This document shows, piece after piece, positions 30,339 through 40,816 of a stretch of 42,476 nt of DNA; the stretch's first letter is position 1, and each line of letters opens with the position of its first letter. The notes below the pieces were generated by a model. It saw nothing but the letters and a program-made list of their open reading frames with translations, was not told where the DNA came from and made no database searches. The translations under genes and the position numbers were made by a program. This stretch comes from Bacteroides sp. 43_108. Its GTDB lineage: Bacteria; Bacteroidota; Bacteroidia; Bacteroidales; Bacteroidaceae. Where the stretch lies: assembly GCA_001915545.1 (NCBI GenBank), contig MNQS01000016.1, positions 1-42,476 on the forward strand. The letters run 5' to 3'.

Positions 30339-31712
30339 ATGAAAAACAAATTTTTAACCATTCTAACCCTTGCCTTAGCATTAACAGTACAGGCCAATGC
30401 ACAGGGCAGAAACGAAAAAATGCCTGACACATTCATAACCAACCCTCTCCTCCCCGGATATTATGCCGACCCATCGCTAGTGCAGCACGATGGCAAATAC
30501 TATTTATATGTGACCATCGACCCTTGGGGAAACGATTATCTGGCATGCTGGGTAACTGATGATTTTGTCAACTGGGAATACAACAGCCTCAACTGGCCGA
30601 CAAAGCAGGCATGTACCACAAGCCTTTCAAACGAGAACAAGGTGTGGGCACCGTCAGTCATCAAGAAGGACGGCAAATTCTATATGTACGTATCAGTGGG
30701 TTCCGAAATATGGTGCGGTGTAGCCGACAATCCTCTTGGACCATGGAAAAACATGCTCGGCAATAAACCGCTGGTAGGCTTCGACACAACAAAATATTGC
30801 CACATCATCGACTCAGAAGTATTCGTAGACGATGACGGCAAGACATACCTCTACTGGGGTTCAGGATGGGAATGGATAAACGGAAGATGCTTTGTTGCCC
30901 AGCTAGGCGATGACATGCACTCATTCAAGACCACTCCAAAAGAAGTAACTCCCGACAACTATTTCGAAGCGCCGTTCATGATAAAGAGAAATTCAAAATA
31001 CTATCTCATGTACTCCGACGGAAAAACCATCGATGCAACCTACAAGGTCAGATATGCTACCGGCGATTCTCCTTTCGGCCCTTTCAAGGAAGCATCCAAC
31101 AGCCCAATACTGCAGGCTGACACTGCTATCAACGTATTCGGCCCGGGCCATCATACTGTTGCAAACATCAACGGACAGGCATACATCTTATACCACAAGC
31201 ACAGATTGCCATACAAGGAAGGAACAGCCATGCGACAGCTCTGCATCGACTCTCTGAATTTCAATGCAAACGGAGAAATAGAAAAAGTCACTCCTACAAA
31301 CGGTATATGCAACCCGCTGAAAAAAGCATCTCATGCAGACAGATCAGACATAGTAGAAATAAACACCAGCTCTGCAATGGGTGAGTTCTTCACAAAAGAA
31401 AAGATGCTCGACAACAGCATGCAGACAATATGGTATCCAAACTCATCCGACAATACTCCTTGGGTAACAGTAAAGACAAAGCCTGGAAAATACAGACAGC
31501 TGATTGTGATTCCGGAATTCGCTTGGGAGAAATACAACGTAACATGCGAGACATCCGAAGACGGCAAATCTTGGAAGACCGTTTTCGAAAACAAGAAAAT
31601 GCAGGGCTCACCTTGGAAGATAGAGCTTCCAGCAGGAAAAAACAGCAAACAGATACGCCTAAAGACCGATTCACCTAAATTCGGAATATGGGAACTCTAT
31701 CTGTTAAAATAA
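30339..31712 (+). CDS. Secreted GH43 glycosidase with C-terminal F5/8-type domain
   Basis: Predicted secreted five-bladed propeller glycosidase of 457 aa with signal MKNKFLTILTLALALTVQANAQ. The GH43 catalytic triad is visible as Asp44 in YYADPSLV (base), Asp158 in IIDSEVFVD (pKa modulator) and Glu210 in FEAPFM (acid). Residues about 335-457 look like a discoidin/F5-8-type carbohydrate-binding domain (MLDNSMQTIWYPNSSD, IWELYLLK). Arabinofuranosidase or xylosidase activity is typical but not determined here. No SusC/SusD pair is near. A clean bidirectional terminator follows at 31781. Confidence 0.85.
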   Translation: MKNKFLTILTLALALTVQANAQGRNEKMPDTFITNPLLPGYYADPSLVQHDGKYYLYVTIDPWGNDYLACWVTDDFVNWEYNSLNWPTKQACTTSLSNENKVWAPSVIKKDGKFYMYVSVGSEIWCGVADNPLGPWKNMLGNKPLVGFDTTKYCHIIDSEVFVDDDGKTYLYWGSGWEWINGRCFVAQLGDDMHSFKTTPKEVTPDNYFEAPFMIKRNSKYYLMYSDGKTIDATYKVRYATGDSPFGPFKEASNSPILQADTAINVFGPGHHTVANINGQAYILYHKHRLPYKEGTAMRQLCIDSLNFNANGEIEKVTPTNGICNPLKKASHADRSDIVEINTSSAMGEFFTKEKMLDNSMQTIWYPNSSDNTPWVTVKTKPGKYRQLIVIPEFAWEKYNVTCETSEDGKSWKTVFENKKMQGSPWKIELPAGKNSKQIRLKTDSPKFGIWELYLLK

Positions 31713-31780
31713 AGATGCGTAAACAATGCATGTTGCAGCATCTGGAAATAGAAGCTGTCTACAACTGCCAGAGCACAAAT

Positions 31781-31811
31781 AAAAAAGTCGCTGAAATTCA
31801 GCGACTTTTTT
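31781..31811. terminator. Strong bidirectional terminator
   Basis: AAAAAAGTCGCTGA (31781-31794) and TCAGCGACTTTTTT (31798-31811) form a perfect 14-bp stem with a 3-base loop. It serves the GH43 gene on the plus strand and the propeller lipoprotein on the minus strand. Confidence 0.92.
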
Positions 31812-31866
31812 ATTTGCTCCAAGTTTTAGGGGGAAACATTCGTGCTTGCTAGATGCAAATCGATTT

Positions 31867-33000
31867 TTACTTTTTCAGTTTTCCTAAAAACAAGATATTA
31901 TTGTCATTCTCATTCAACGTCTGCATAAAGGATTTAATTTTACCCTTCTGGCCTTCCGGACAATCATCAGACGATAAAATTTCCTCCAATTCGTCCTTCA
32001 GCTGTGCAGGCTCCCAATTCTGATAGAAATAACCATCCTGACAAATCGGGTAACATCCCATGTTCCCCATAAAGTCATTGACAAACTCCACTTCGTATGC
32101 TATTGGAGATTCCTTATTTACGATAATATTCCGTTTGCCGGCAATTGTTACAAAATAGTCATGAGGCCACTCATTGAAGATAAAGAACGAATCTCCCTTC
32201 TTTTCCGGATCCATTGTTATAGTGAAAGCCGCCTGGATTTTGTTGGTCTTGCTGTCGTAATGGTAAAGCGTATCAGCATAAGACATCATGAAAGGGAAAT
32301 CATCCGCATTGCGATATGACCATATTTCGTCATTGAAACCTTTTCGTTTACCGTCCTTGCCGGTCATCGCAGAAGCAATCTCATCCACATACACATACTG
32401 TACACTGTCCGGATTCTGAAGCTGTATGTTTGCTCCCGTAAACGAATCTCCTCTATCTTTAAAACAAAGATGCACCAGAGACAAAACCGACGCATCCTGC
32501 GACAAGAACATGCGTCCTTTATTGATAACCTCATCCAATTCAATTTTATCAACAAATTTTCCAGTCAAGTCATAGCAAAGGATATCAGCAGTACCTGAAA
32601 TATTCATCACATAGATGCGTTCAGCCTTTTCATTGATCAGAACGTCATATACCGCTCTATATTCGCCGGGGCCCTGTCCTATATTTCCAACATTTCCTAT
32701 ATATTTGCCAGACTTTTCAAACAGTTTTACCGGTGCACCACTCTGTCTGACGCATATATAGTTGTCAGAAAAAAACATCCAATTATACTTGAAAAAAGCT
32801 TCATCCTTGTTTTCAAAACGTATCACCTGAAAATCCTCTACAAAATCACTTAAATTGACAGTCTTCTTTTCTGTCACCTTCTCTTCATCCAACACTACAA
32901 TCGAATTATTATCCAGTTTCACCGTCGTCACGTTTTGAACCGGAGAATTACAAGCCCCCAAAAGGAGACCTCCCATTAAAAAACCAAATATTTGCCTCAT
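31867..33000 (-). CDS. Six-bladed beta-propeller lipoprotein
   Basis: Lipoprotein of 377 aa with signal MRQIFGFLMGGLLLGAC, where the lipobox is LGAC. The mature part has repeated propeller blades; the most typical is FEKSGKYIGNVGNIGQGPGEYRAVYDVLIN, where the G-Q-G-P-G-E-Y signature marks Bacteroidetes six-bladed propeller proteins (BF3164-like). Function unknown. The gene follows the second RND pump by 43 bases on the minus strand and may be last in the efflux operon. Confidence 0.8.
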   Translation of the reverse strand: MRQIFGFLMGGLLLGACNSPVQNVTTVKLDNNSIVVLDEEKVTEKKTVNLSDFVEDFQVIRFENKDEAFFKYNWMFFSDNYICVRQSGAPVKLFEKSGKYIGNVGNIGQGPGEYRAVYDVLINEKAERIYVMNISGTADILCYDLTGKFVDKIELDEVINKGRMFLSQDASVLSLVHLCFKDRGDSFTGANIQLQNPDSVQYVYVDEIASAMTGKDGKRKGFNDEIWSYRNADDFPFMMSYADTLYHYDSKTNKIQAAFTITMDPEKKGDSFFIFNEWPHDYFVTIAGKRNIIVNKESPIAYEVEFVNDFMGNMGCYPICQDGYFYQNWEPAQLKDELEEILSSDDCPEGQKGKIKSFMQTLNENDNNILFLGKLKK

Positions 33001-33043
33001 ATTAGAAATAATTTAAAGTTTGTATGTTAAATATCGTCGTCAA

Positions 33044-36000
33044 TCATTTTCTCTTCAATCCCTTTCTGACTGTCCCAGAAACGCTCAATACCGGCAGGTA
33101 AATGAATATTCCCACCATCGACATCACGAGTCCGCCAATCGTTCCTGCAGCAAGAGGGAACCAGAACGGAGTCTTCTCTCCTATCAAAAACGGCACAAAA
33201 CCGAGGATGGTAGACATAACCGTCAGGAATATAGGGACAACCTTTACATTCCACGCCTTGGTGTAGGCACGCAATGGAGATAATCTTGGGAAATTCCTAC
33301 GTATGGCGTTATACTCGTTGAGTATATATATACTTGCGTTTACCGTAATACCGCAGAGCAGCACGAATGACGCAAAACCACCCTGATCGAAGTTCAATTC
33401 GAAAAGATAGAACGTCAGGAACACGCCTATATACGATACAGGAATCACGAATATTATGGCAAGCGGCTGGCTCAGCGAATTGAAAAGTATAGCCGAGATG
33501 AAGAAAATTATGGAAATGACTATCAGCAGCAGGAAATACTGGCTGTTGTCGTCTTTGTCCCAATTCCAATAGCCGCTCTCGTTCTCCACCGTATACCCCA
33601 TAGGCAGACGCTTCTTCATAGTTTCTATATCCCTCTCCAGAATCTTCCTTCCCTGTTCCGACGAACCGACATACTCATATTGCAGGCATAGACGATACTG
33701 CTGGTTCTCCTTGGCCACCTGTTTCGGTGCCTGTCCTTTCGCCAGCACGGCAAGGTCGGAAAGCTTGTACTGCTTGCCGTTCACGACAAACGGAACAGCC
33801 ATAAAAGCCCACACGTCGTATTCGCCGCTCTGCTTGGACGATAGACGCATACATTCCAGACCGCCGCTGTAGATGATGCTTCCGGCCAATTGGTCGCGCA
33901 TGAATACAGGACGCAGCGCGTCAAACAAGTCGTACGCCGTCAGATTTTCCTCCGCCATCTTGCGCTTGTCGAACTCCAGATAAAACTCCGTATAGTCGTC
34001 CTTCCACTGCGAGAATTCAGAATTTATGTCAACTTCCATTATACGGCGGTGAGCAAGCAGCAGTTTTTTCATCTCATCGGCCCGATGACACAGCTCGTCA
34101 TAGTTGTAACCGCACATCTTCACACGGTAACTGCCGGCAGACTCCCGCACGTCATTGCTGAATGACTGATCCTCCAGCCCGTACACAGTCCAGCTGCCAC
34201 CGCCGATGGTCAACGAACGGCTTATCACGTTTGTCTTCAATTCGTATGGAAATCCGGTATTACTGTATTCCTTTTTGAAATATATCCGGATGTTTGCCCT
34301 GCGTGCACTGTATATCGATGTCTGAAACTGGCGTATCTCCTTAAATTCGCTCAGATAGGTCTCCATCTTCTTCACAAGCACGTTCATCTGCTCCAGCGTA
34401 CTGCCGTTCGGCAAAGTGGCATTGATTGACAGCACTACTTCTTCCTCATCACGGTTGAAGTAACTGCCGTCATACACATTTTCAGCAAAGAGGCGTAGCG
34501 AGCCTCCCAAGGCCTTGTCCACAATAGGTTTGATGTCTTCCTTATATGTGGAGTTGTCAAAAACCTTGTTGTACCATTCCGCCCACCAGCCTTTCGCCTC
34601 AGCATCCTCTATCTTCTCCGGAAGCATGAACACCGGAAGTCCGAAACCGAGCACCAGCAGAATGAAAGCTACAGCCCTGTAACGGCTGAGCAATACTATC
34701 ATACCTCGATAGAAACGAGTAAAATACACTGTTCCCCGTTTCACCCATATTCTGGAATGGCGCGGCTTGCCCTCATCAAGACCAATTTTTTCAATCATTG
34801 GAGGAACGAAAAAGAGTGCCACCAGAAGCGAAATGGCCAGATTGACAATCACCACAGCAGCAAAATCCTGAAGGTTCAGTCGTATTTTCTCATCTAGGAA
34901 GAAGATTATGACCAATGCCCCGATTGTAGTCAGTGTCGCCGCCAGCACCGACATGAAGGCCTTCAGATCTCTCTTTCTCAGTATATGGTCGGTCATCACT
35001 ATGATATTGTCAATCACCAGGTTCAGCGATATGGTGATTCCGGCAAGCGAATAGAGCTGTATTTCCAATCCCAGTGCATAGTACAGGATGGCGGCCACAG
35101 CAATATTGACAGTCAGTCCGGCAACAATCAGAAACAGATAACGCATATTGCGTGTGATGAGTGCCACGAAAAGCAGCAGTATCAGCACAGTAATTCCTGT
35201 ACGGAAATAAATTGTATCCAGTTCCTTCGAAATATATTTGGTAGCATCATAACCCGCATGAATCTCATATCCTGGAGGCATTGCAGCCTCAGCTTCGGCA
35301 GTAACTTTCTTCACTTCTTCCGCCAGAGCAAGCTGATTTGCCGTTTCAGTGGCAGTAATGGAAAGGTATACCGAGTTGAGTCCGTTGATACGGAAATACG
35401 ATGTAGGTTCCTGCTCCGTACGTGTAACCTTCACCAGACGGTCAAGCGGTATCATGCTTCCGTCTTTTGCCTTGACTGCAATCTCCGACGGTACAAAGCC
35501 TTCTTGACTGCCTTCCGTGACACGAACCAGACGAATCCATTCAGAACCGCCGTTTTTCTCCAGTTCGCAGATGCCAAGAAACTCACGACCGTATCTTTCT
35601 TCTATTGCAGTAAGAATATCCTCCACCGCTATTCCAGTATGTTCAAGCTGCACATTGTCGAATACGATACGCCACTCCATAGGTGTTGCACCGCTCAGTT
35701 CCACCTTATACACCCCGTCCAGCGCAGAAATCATCGGCTTGATCCGCTCCTCACCATATTTCTGTATAACAATCGGCGTAGCAGGAGCATTCAGCGTATA
35801 CGTCATAAACGGACGCGAAGCCTTGTCGTCGCTCTGCTGCGTGGAGATAAGCGGATAGCTCACACCGTCAGGCAACTGCGACCAGAGCTGCCTTATAAGC
35901 GTGGAGACCTCGAAACGTGCAGCGTCAATGTCGGCATGTCTGTCAAGCTCTATCATGATATACCCGCCTCCGTTGTCGGAAGTGGAAATGATGTTCTTAA

Positions 36001-36247
36001 TACCGTTCACTCTCGACAGCATTCCTTCCAGACGGCTGGTGACTTCAGTCTCCACAACTCTGGCCGAATTGCCCGGCATGGAGAAGGAGACGAAAAGCCC
36101 CGGCATATCCCGCGACGGCGACAATTTCACCGGAAGGAGCGGCGTCAGTGCCAGTCCAATAAGCGAAAGGCACACGAATGTCACAATAAGCGTAAACGAC
36201 GACCATACCAGCGGCCGCCCGGCTTTCTTATCTTTTATACGGCTCAT
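33044..36247 (-). CDS. RND efflux permease (second of the operon)
   Basis: Inner-membrane RND-superfamily transporter of 1067 aa with 12 helices and two large periplasmic loops. The internal proton-relay region in helix 4 reads LNLVIDNIIVMTD, with Asp413 in place of the first AcrB Asp and Asn414 in place of the second. The N-terminus MSRIKDKKAGRPLVWSSFTLI is longer and more basic than in the first pump. It resembles HAE1-type proteins. It starts seven bases after the TolC-like gene stop. As the operon has one adaptor, this pump probably shares it with the first. Confidence 0.9.
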   Translation of the reverse strand: MSRIKDKKAGRPLVWSSFTLIVTFVCLSLIGLALTPLLPVKLSPSRDMPGLFVSFSMPGNSARVVETEVTSRLEGMLSRVNGIKNIISTSDNGGGYIMIELDRHADIDAARFEVSTLIRQLWSQLPDGVSYPLISTQQSDDKASRPFMTYTLNAPATPIVIQKYGEERIKPMISALDGVYKVELSGATPMEWRIVFDNVQLEHTGIAVEDILTAIEERYGREFLGICELEKNGGSEWIRLVRVTEGSQEGFVPSEIAVKAKDGSMIPLDRLVKVTRTEQEPTSYFRINGLNSVYLSITATETANQLALAEEVKKVTAEAEAAMPPGYEIHAGYDATKYISKELDTIYFRTGITVLILLLFVALITRNMRYLFLIVAGLTVNIAVAAILYYALGLEIQLYSLAGITISLNLVIDNIIVMTDHILRKRDLKAFMSVLAATLTTIGALVIIFFLDEKIRLNLQDFAAVVIVNLAISLLVALFFVPPMIEKIGLDEGKPRHSRIWVKRGTVYFTRFYRGMIVLLSRYRAVAFILLVLGFGLPVFMLPEKIEDAEAKGWWAEWYNKVFDNSTYKEDIKPIVDKALGGSLRLFAENVYDGSYFNRDEEEVVLSINATLPNGSTLEQMNVLVKKMETYLSEFKEIRQFQTSIYSARRANIRIYFKKEYSNTGFPYELKTNVISRSLTIGGGSWTVYGLEDQSFSNDVRESAGSYRVKMCGYNYDELCHRADEMKKLLLAHRRIMEVDINSEFSQWKDDYTEFYLEFDKRKMAEENLTAYDLFDALRPVFMRDQLAGSIIYSGGLECMRLSSKQSGEYDVWAFMAVPFVVNGKQYKLSDLAVLAKGQAPKQVAKENQQYRLCLQYEYVGSSEQGRKILERDIETMKKRLPMGYTVENESGYWNWDKDDNSQYFLLLIVISIIFFISAILFNSLSQPLAIIFVIPVSYIGVFLTFYLFELNFDQGGFASFVLLCGITVNASIYILNEYNAIRRNFPRLSPLRAYTKAWNVKVVPIFLTVMSTILGFVPFLIGEKTPFWFPLAAGTIGGLVMSMVGIFIYLPVLSVSGTVRKGLKRK

Positions 36248-36254
36248 TGCAAGG

Positions 36255-37742
36255 CTATCTCAAATGGTTCTCAAAATCGAAACGCTCTGAAAGCGAAATT
36301 CCAAACTCAAAGTCATACAGCGTAAGCTTGCGTATCTTGTAGTAGCTCAGCCAGTAGTTCTGCAATGCCTGTATATAGTTCTTCTGCGCTTCCTGCTGGC
36401 GGTTCTGTGCAAGTGTCAGACTGTTGATGTCGGCCTTGCCTATGATAAAGCGCTTGCGTGTCTGGTCGTAAGCCATTTCGGCAAGGTCGAGAGCTTCCTC
36501 CGCACTGGCAATCATGTCCTGCTGCACGTTGAAGTCGCTCACGGTCATCATCACATCCTCCTCCAGACTTATTTCCTCCTGACGGGCGGCAATCTTCACC
36601 ACATTCAGATTGTTCTTTGCCATATTGTACTTGCCTTTGCGCACGCCCCAGTCTATAAGCGGAACGGATATGGAAAACGACACGAGGTCCTGCTGCAGCA
36701 GGTCACGGTAAGCATCACCGATATTGTCGGCCACCTGATTGAAACCCACACTGGCATTGAAGCAGGCATTGAACCGCGACTCCTTCTTAGTGCGGTCTAC
36801 GTCGCGTTCAGCCTCCAGCACATTCTGACGCTGTTCCAGATACGTAGGATTGTTCTCACGCGCCAATGTCATGGCCATGTCGGCAGGAACATCTATATAT
36901 CGCGGACGCGACGGCAGATCAATCTCTATATACGAGTTACGGTCCATATTCAGAAACGTTGCCAGCGCCGACATAGCGCGCTTGCGCGAAATCTCCGCAT
37001 TTTTCAGCGTGTTGCGTGCGTTCACCTTATCCAGTTTCAGCGTAACCAGATCGGCCTGAGATATCGAAGCAATCTTCTTCCTCTGCTCGCCTATGGCATA
37101 CAGCGTATCAGCTGTCGCCACATTGTCTTGAGCCAGCTTGTAGTCTGCCTGAGCCATTGCGAGTGCAAAGAAATAGTTCACGGCCTCTTCCGACACGCTC
37201 TCGGCATTGTAAAGATACTGCTTCTTCACCTTCTCGAACTTCAGCGGTTCAATCTTCCTGTCCCATCTGAAGGCGTTGTATCCTAGCAGGTCCTGCTGAT
37301 AACCTATACGGAAAGGAACCGTAGAGAACTGGCTTGACTTCGAATCACCGAAGTTGTACATATAGTCCAGCTGGGTGTCCACATAGAACGTACCCCCTAA
37401 AAGGTCGAAATTCTGCGACAGGCTGAGTCCCGCACCGGCACTGAACATCTGCTGTTCGCGGTACACATCAATATTCTGCTGCGAGTCGTATCGGCGCGTG
37501 ATGCTGCGGTAATACTGCGCAGGAGTAGTGTTCAGAGTAAGGCTCGGCAGACGGGCCGCCTTATAGCTTCTGTATTCCCAATAACCGGACAGATACATAT
37601 TCTGATAGCGGAAAGCCGACAGAGAACTGTCGTTTGCCATGGTTATGGTCTTCTCAAGATCCAGCTTCAATGCAGTCTGGGCATGTACCCCCGTTCCCAA
37701 GAGAGCAGACAGGAGCAATATTTCAATTATTCTCAGTTTCAT
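36255..37742 (-). CDS. TolC-family outer-membrane efflux channel
   Basis: Outer-membrane channel of 495 aa with signal MKLRIIEILLLSALLGTGVHAQ. The family's repeated coiled-coil halves are visible (VKKQYLYNAESVSEEAVNYFFALAMAQADYKLA and AEEALDLAEMAYDQTRKRFIIGKADINSLTLAQ). It overlaps the first RND gene by 20 bases (stop of the pump at 37723) and precedes the second by seven. In the tripartite pump it would form the periplasm-spanning exit duct. Confidence 0.9.
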   Translation of the reverse strand: MKLRIIEILLLSALLGTGVHAQTALKLDLEKTITMANDSSLSAFRYQNMYLSGYWEYRSYKAARLPSLTLNTTPAQYYRSITRRYDSQQNIDVYREQQMFSAGAGLSLSQNFDLLGGTFYVDTQLDYMYNFGDSKSSQFSTVPFRIGYQQDLLGYNAFRWDRKIEPLKFEKVKKQYLYNAESVSEEAVNYFFALAMAQADYKLAQDNVATADTLYAIGEQRKKIASISQADLVTLKLDKVNARNTLKNAEISRKRAMSALATFLNMDRNSYIEIDLPSRPRYIDVPADMAMTLARENNPTYLEQRQNVLEAERDVDRTKKESRFNACFNASVGFNQVADNIGDAYRDLLQQDLVSFSISVPLIDWGVRKGKYNMAKNNLNVVKIAARQEEISLEEDVMMTVSDFNVQQDMIASAEEALDLAEMAYDQTRKRFIIGKADINSLTLAQNRQQEAQKNYIQALQNYWLSYYKIRKLTLYDFEFGISLSERFDFENHLR

Positions 37743-40700
37743 GTCTTCTATATATAAACCAGTAAATCAGTGGAATTACAAAAAGGCTGACGACAAGTCC
37801 CACCATCATGGTACCTATCATTGCAACCGAAAGCGGACGCTGCAGTTCCGAACCTAGGTCTGAAGTGAACAGCAGCGGAACCATTGCAAACACCGTGGTC
37901 AGCGTGGTCATGATGATGGCCCTCAGTCTCCTGTGTCCAGCCGTATGTATGGCATCAATCAGCGGCATGCCCTCCTTGCGCAGTTCGTTTATGGAGTCCA
38001 GCTTCAGGATGGAGTCGTTCACCACAATACCGCAGGAAACGATGATTCCGATGGCGGACATCAGATTGACGGTATGTCCCGTAGCCCACAGCAGCACCAG
38101 TCCGAACGCAATGTCTATAGGAATTTCAGCCAGCACGATAAGCGGCTGAAGGAAACTCTCGAACTGCGCACAAAGAATAAAGTACATAAGCAGCACCGAT
38201 ATAAGCAGAATGACCGTCAGTTCGCCCATCATCTTCTTGTTGGAGAAGAAACTTCCGCCGAACGACACATCCCAGCGGCTGTCATTGTCGACAGCCCGGC
38301 GTACACCGTCCATCACCTCCGGCACGTTCCTCACCCCGTAGAAATTCACGGGTATATACTCTCCGTTGCGTCCGGCAGTGATTTCTTTCAGATCCTCGTC
38401 AGGAACAATACTCACCAGCTCGCGCAAAGGTATATAGTTCCTTTCTCCAGTAGCGACATCCGCATTTGTCTCAACGAGCGTTTCGGCAAGGATGCGGTTC
38501 ACGCTCATCTCCCTTCCCGCTATACCTATCGGCAGATACTGCTGATAAGAACGCAAGGTAGAAACCTGATTGTCTTTCAGTGCAGTACGAAGCACCCTCA
38601 CCACTTCATCATAGCTCACATCATATATAAGCAGACGGTCACGGTCTACCACCAGATTCATCTGTCTGCGGAAGGAAGTACCTTCGGGCGCATAACCGGT
38701 TTCGCGAGCAATGTCCGCCTCAATCTTCCTTACATCCGCGGCTTCAGGAGTAGAAGTACGGTCGGAAACACGCAGCTGCGCCACCAGGTCTGGTTCTCCT
38801 GTCACAAAAAGCTTCTCAAAGATGGTTACCGGAGGCGAGAAAGTGACAGATGCCGACGGATATTCCCTGCGTATCTTGGCGCCCAGCTGTTCGGCAAGCA
38901 CCGGAATCTGCGACGGTTCAGCTGTACGGAAATAAAGCTCAGCCTCAGAAACGGAAAGCTCGTTCTCTGTTCCCAGCATATAGTCCTGCATTCCCACGTA
39001 TGCAGTATGTTCCTCCACCGAAGAATCGGCGGCGGCCAATATTCCATTCACCCTCCTGTTGTTCTCGTCCACATGTATATTTTCGTTCCACTCTATGCTC
39101 ACAACAGTTTCATTCTGGTCAATCTCCGGCATACGTTCCTTGTCTATTACTGCAAACATCAGCACGCACAGCGGAATCGAAAGTATTGCAAACGCCATGG
39201 TGGTCTTCTTGTGGGCAAACACCCACTTTATTCCGGCATCATAGAAACGTGTCAGCCATTCATTCTTAAGAAGGTTCTTGAAGCTGGCAGTAAACCAATT
39301 GTGCTTCCTTATGCCCATACGGTAAAACAGCACGTAAAGTACTGGCAGCAGCATTATGCCCGTGAAATATGAAACCATGAGTCCGATGGTGATGGAGAAA
39401 GCCTCATCCATGAATATGGCACCGGCTATACCGCTCATGAACACCAGAGGAACGAACACCGCTATGGTCGTGAGCGACGAACTCAGCATAGGAGTAATCA
39501 TCTCCGATGTACCGGCCACGGCGGCACGCCTGAGCGAATATCCCCTCTCGCGGTACTGCGATACGTTTTCAGTCACGATTATGGCATTGTCTATCATCAT
39601 ACCCACGGCAAGAATCATTCCCGAAAGCGATATGACGTTGAGCGAAATCTTGAATATGTAGAAAAAGAAGAAAGAGATGACAACCGAAGTTATCATGGTT
39701 ATGCCGATAACCAAAGGCGAACGCACATCGCCGATGAAGAACACAGCCACAATGAAGATGAACAGGAATCCCAATGTGAAGTTCTGCTGCAGGTTGGATA
39801 TTGTATAGTCAAGAAGTTCTGTCTGGTTGCGGGTGATGCCGAACTCTATGTCCGGATAAATCTTCTTAAAATAATCGGTCGTCTCCTTCAGCTCGCTCCG
39901 CAGATTGTCCATGTTCTCGTCACTCTGCTTGATGATTGAGAGAGTTACGGCACGCTTGCCACCGGCCAGCGAACGTCCCATCTCGTTGCGTGTAACAGTC
40001 TGCACGCTGCAGATGTCGCCAAGACGCATCACAAGCCCGTTGCGGTTGAAGTATATGTTCTCCACATCTTCCGGAGTGCGGAGTATTGATGCAATACGTA
40101 TGTTGTATTCATAGTATCCGTCGCGCACAAGCATGCTTCCTGGCTCCACGTTGTTCGACTCCAGTATCTCTTCTAGGTCAGCTATGCCCATGCCGAGACT
40201 CTCCATCTTTCCCATGTCGGGCACGATGCGCAGCATCTTCTCCGGCACACCGGTCATGTCGGCCATCGCCACCTGCGGAAGCTGTTCTATACGGCGTTTC
40301 ACTACATTCTCTGCCAGAGTACACATATCAAGAAATGCATCCCCGTCCGTCTCCTTATACGGCACCTCGTCTTTAAGAGTCATATTCAGATAGAACACGG
40401 GAATATCTGCAGCACTCGCCTTGATGGCCTTCGGACGTACGGCATCCCTCGGCATATTGTTCATCGCTGCGTCAATCTTCTCGTTCACCTCGATGAAGGC
40501 TAGATCTGTATCCGTACCGAAATCGAACGACAGGCGTATGATTCCCGAGCCGTCGCGCGTCTCGCTCCTCATCTCGCTGAGTCCCGACACCTGCATGAGC
40601 TGTCTCCTCACAGGGGCAACCATCGTGTTCTCCAGCTCGCGCGCCGAAGAATTCTCGCCGCTCACCTGTACCGTTATCTGCGGAATGTCTATATCGGGAA

Positions 40701-40803
40701 GAAGCGATACCGGCAGTGAAAAATATGTCACCACCCCCACGATGAAACAGGCAGTGAACGCCATGAGTACCGCTATAGGTCTTTTAATCAGAAATTTCAC
40801 CAT
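37723..40803 (-). CDS. RND efflux permease (first of the operon)
   Basis: Inner-membrane RND transporter of 1026 aa, HAE1-like. The start MVKFLIKRPIAVLMAFTACFIVGVVTYFSLPVSLLPDIDIPQI is typical. Helix 4 contains GMMIDNAIIVTENV with Asp405 at the proton-relay position and Asn406 next to it. The gene is 13 bases downstream of the adaptor. Together with the second pump, TolC-like channel and adaptor it forms an operon. The substrate is unknown. No local regulator gene is present. Confidence 0.93.
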   Translation of the reverse strand: MVKFLIKRPIAVLMAFTACFIVGVVTYFSLPVSLLPDIDIPQITVQVSGENSSARELENTMVAPVRRQLMQVSGLSEMRSETRDGSGIIRLSFDFGTDTDLAFIEVNEKIDAAMNNMPRDAVRPKAIKASAADIPVFYLNMTLKDEVPYKETDGDAFLDMCTLAENVVKRRIEQLPQVAMADMTGVPEKMLRIVPDMGKMESLGMGIADLEEILESNNVEPGSMLVRDGYYEYNIRIASILRTPEDVENIYFNRNGLVMRLGDICSVQTVTRNEMGRSLAGGKRAVTLSIIKQSDENMDNLRSELKETTDYFKKIYPDIEFGITRNQTELLDYTISNLQQNFTLGFLFIFIVAVFFIGDVRSPLVIGITMITSVVISFFFFYIFKISLNVISLSGMILAVGMMIDNAIIVTENVSQYRERGYSLRRAAVAGTSEMITPMLSSSLTTIAVFVPLVFMSGIAGAIFMDEAFSITIGLMVSYFTGIMLLPVLYVLFYRMGIRKHNWFTASFKNLLKNEWLTRFYDAGIKWVFAHKKTTMAFAILSIPLCVLMFAVIDKERMPEIDQNETVVSIEWNENIHVDENNRRVNGILAAADSSVEEHTAYVGMQDYMLGTENELSVSEAELYFRTAEPSQIPVLAEQLGAKIRREYPSASVTFSPPVTIFEKLFVTGEPDLVAQLRVSDRTSTPEAADVRKIEADIARETGYAPEGTSFRRQMNLVVDRDRLLIYDVSYDEVVRVLRTALKDNQVSTLRSYQQYLPIGIAGREMSVNRILAETLVETNADVATGERNYIPLRELVSIVPDEDLKEITAGRNGEYIPVNFYGVRNVPEVMDGVRRAVDNDSRWDVSFGGSFFSNKKMMGELTVILLISVLLMYFILCAQFESFLQPLIVLAEIPIDIAFGLVLLWATGHTVNLMSAIGIIVSCGIVVNDSILKLDSINELRKEGMPLIDAIHTAGHRRLRAIIMTTLTTVFAMVPLLFTSDLGSELQRPLSVAMIGTMMVGLVVSLFVIPLIYWFIYRRHETENN

Positions 40804-40816
40804 AGTGCGGAAATGT

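Noticed and set aside
34985..36325. 446-codon plus-strand open frame
   Set aside because: It is antisense to the second RND pump, has cysteine- and histidine-rich random-looking sequence without motifs, and the RND frame is clearly real.
37933..39372. 479-codon plus-strand open frame
   Set aside because: Antisense to the first RND pump; sequence is His/Arg-rich shadow without domain features.
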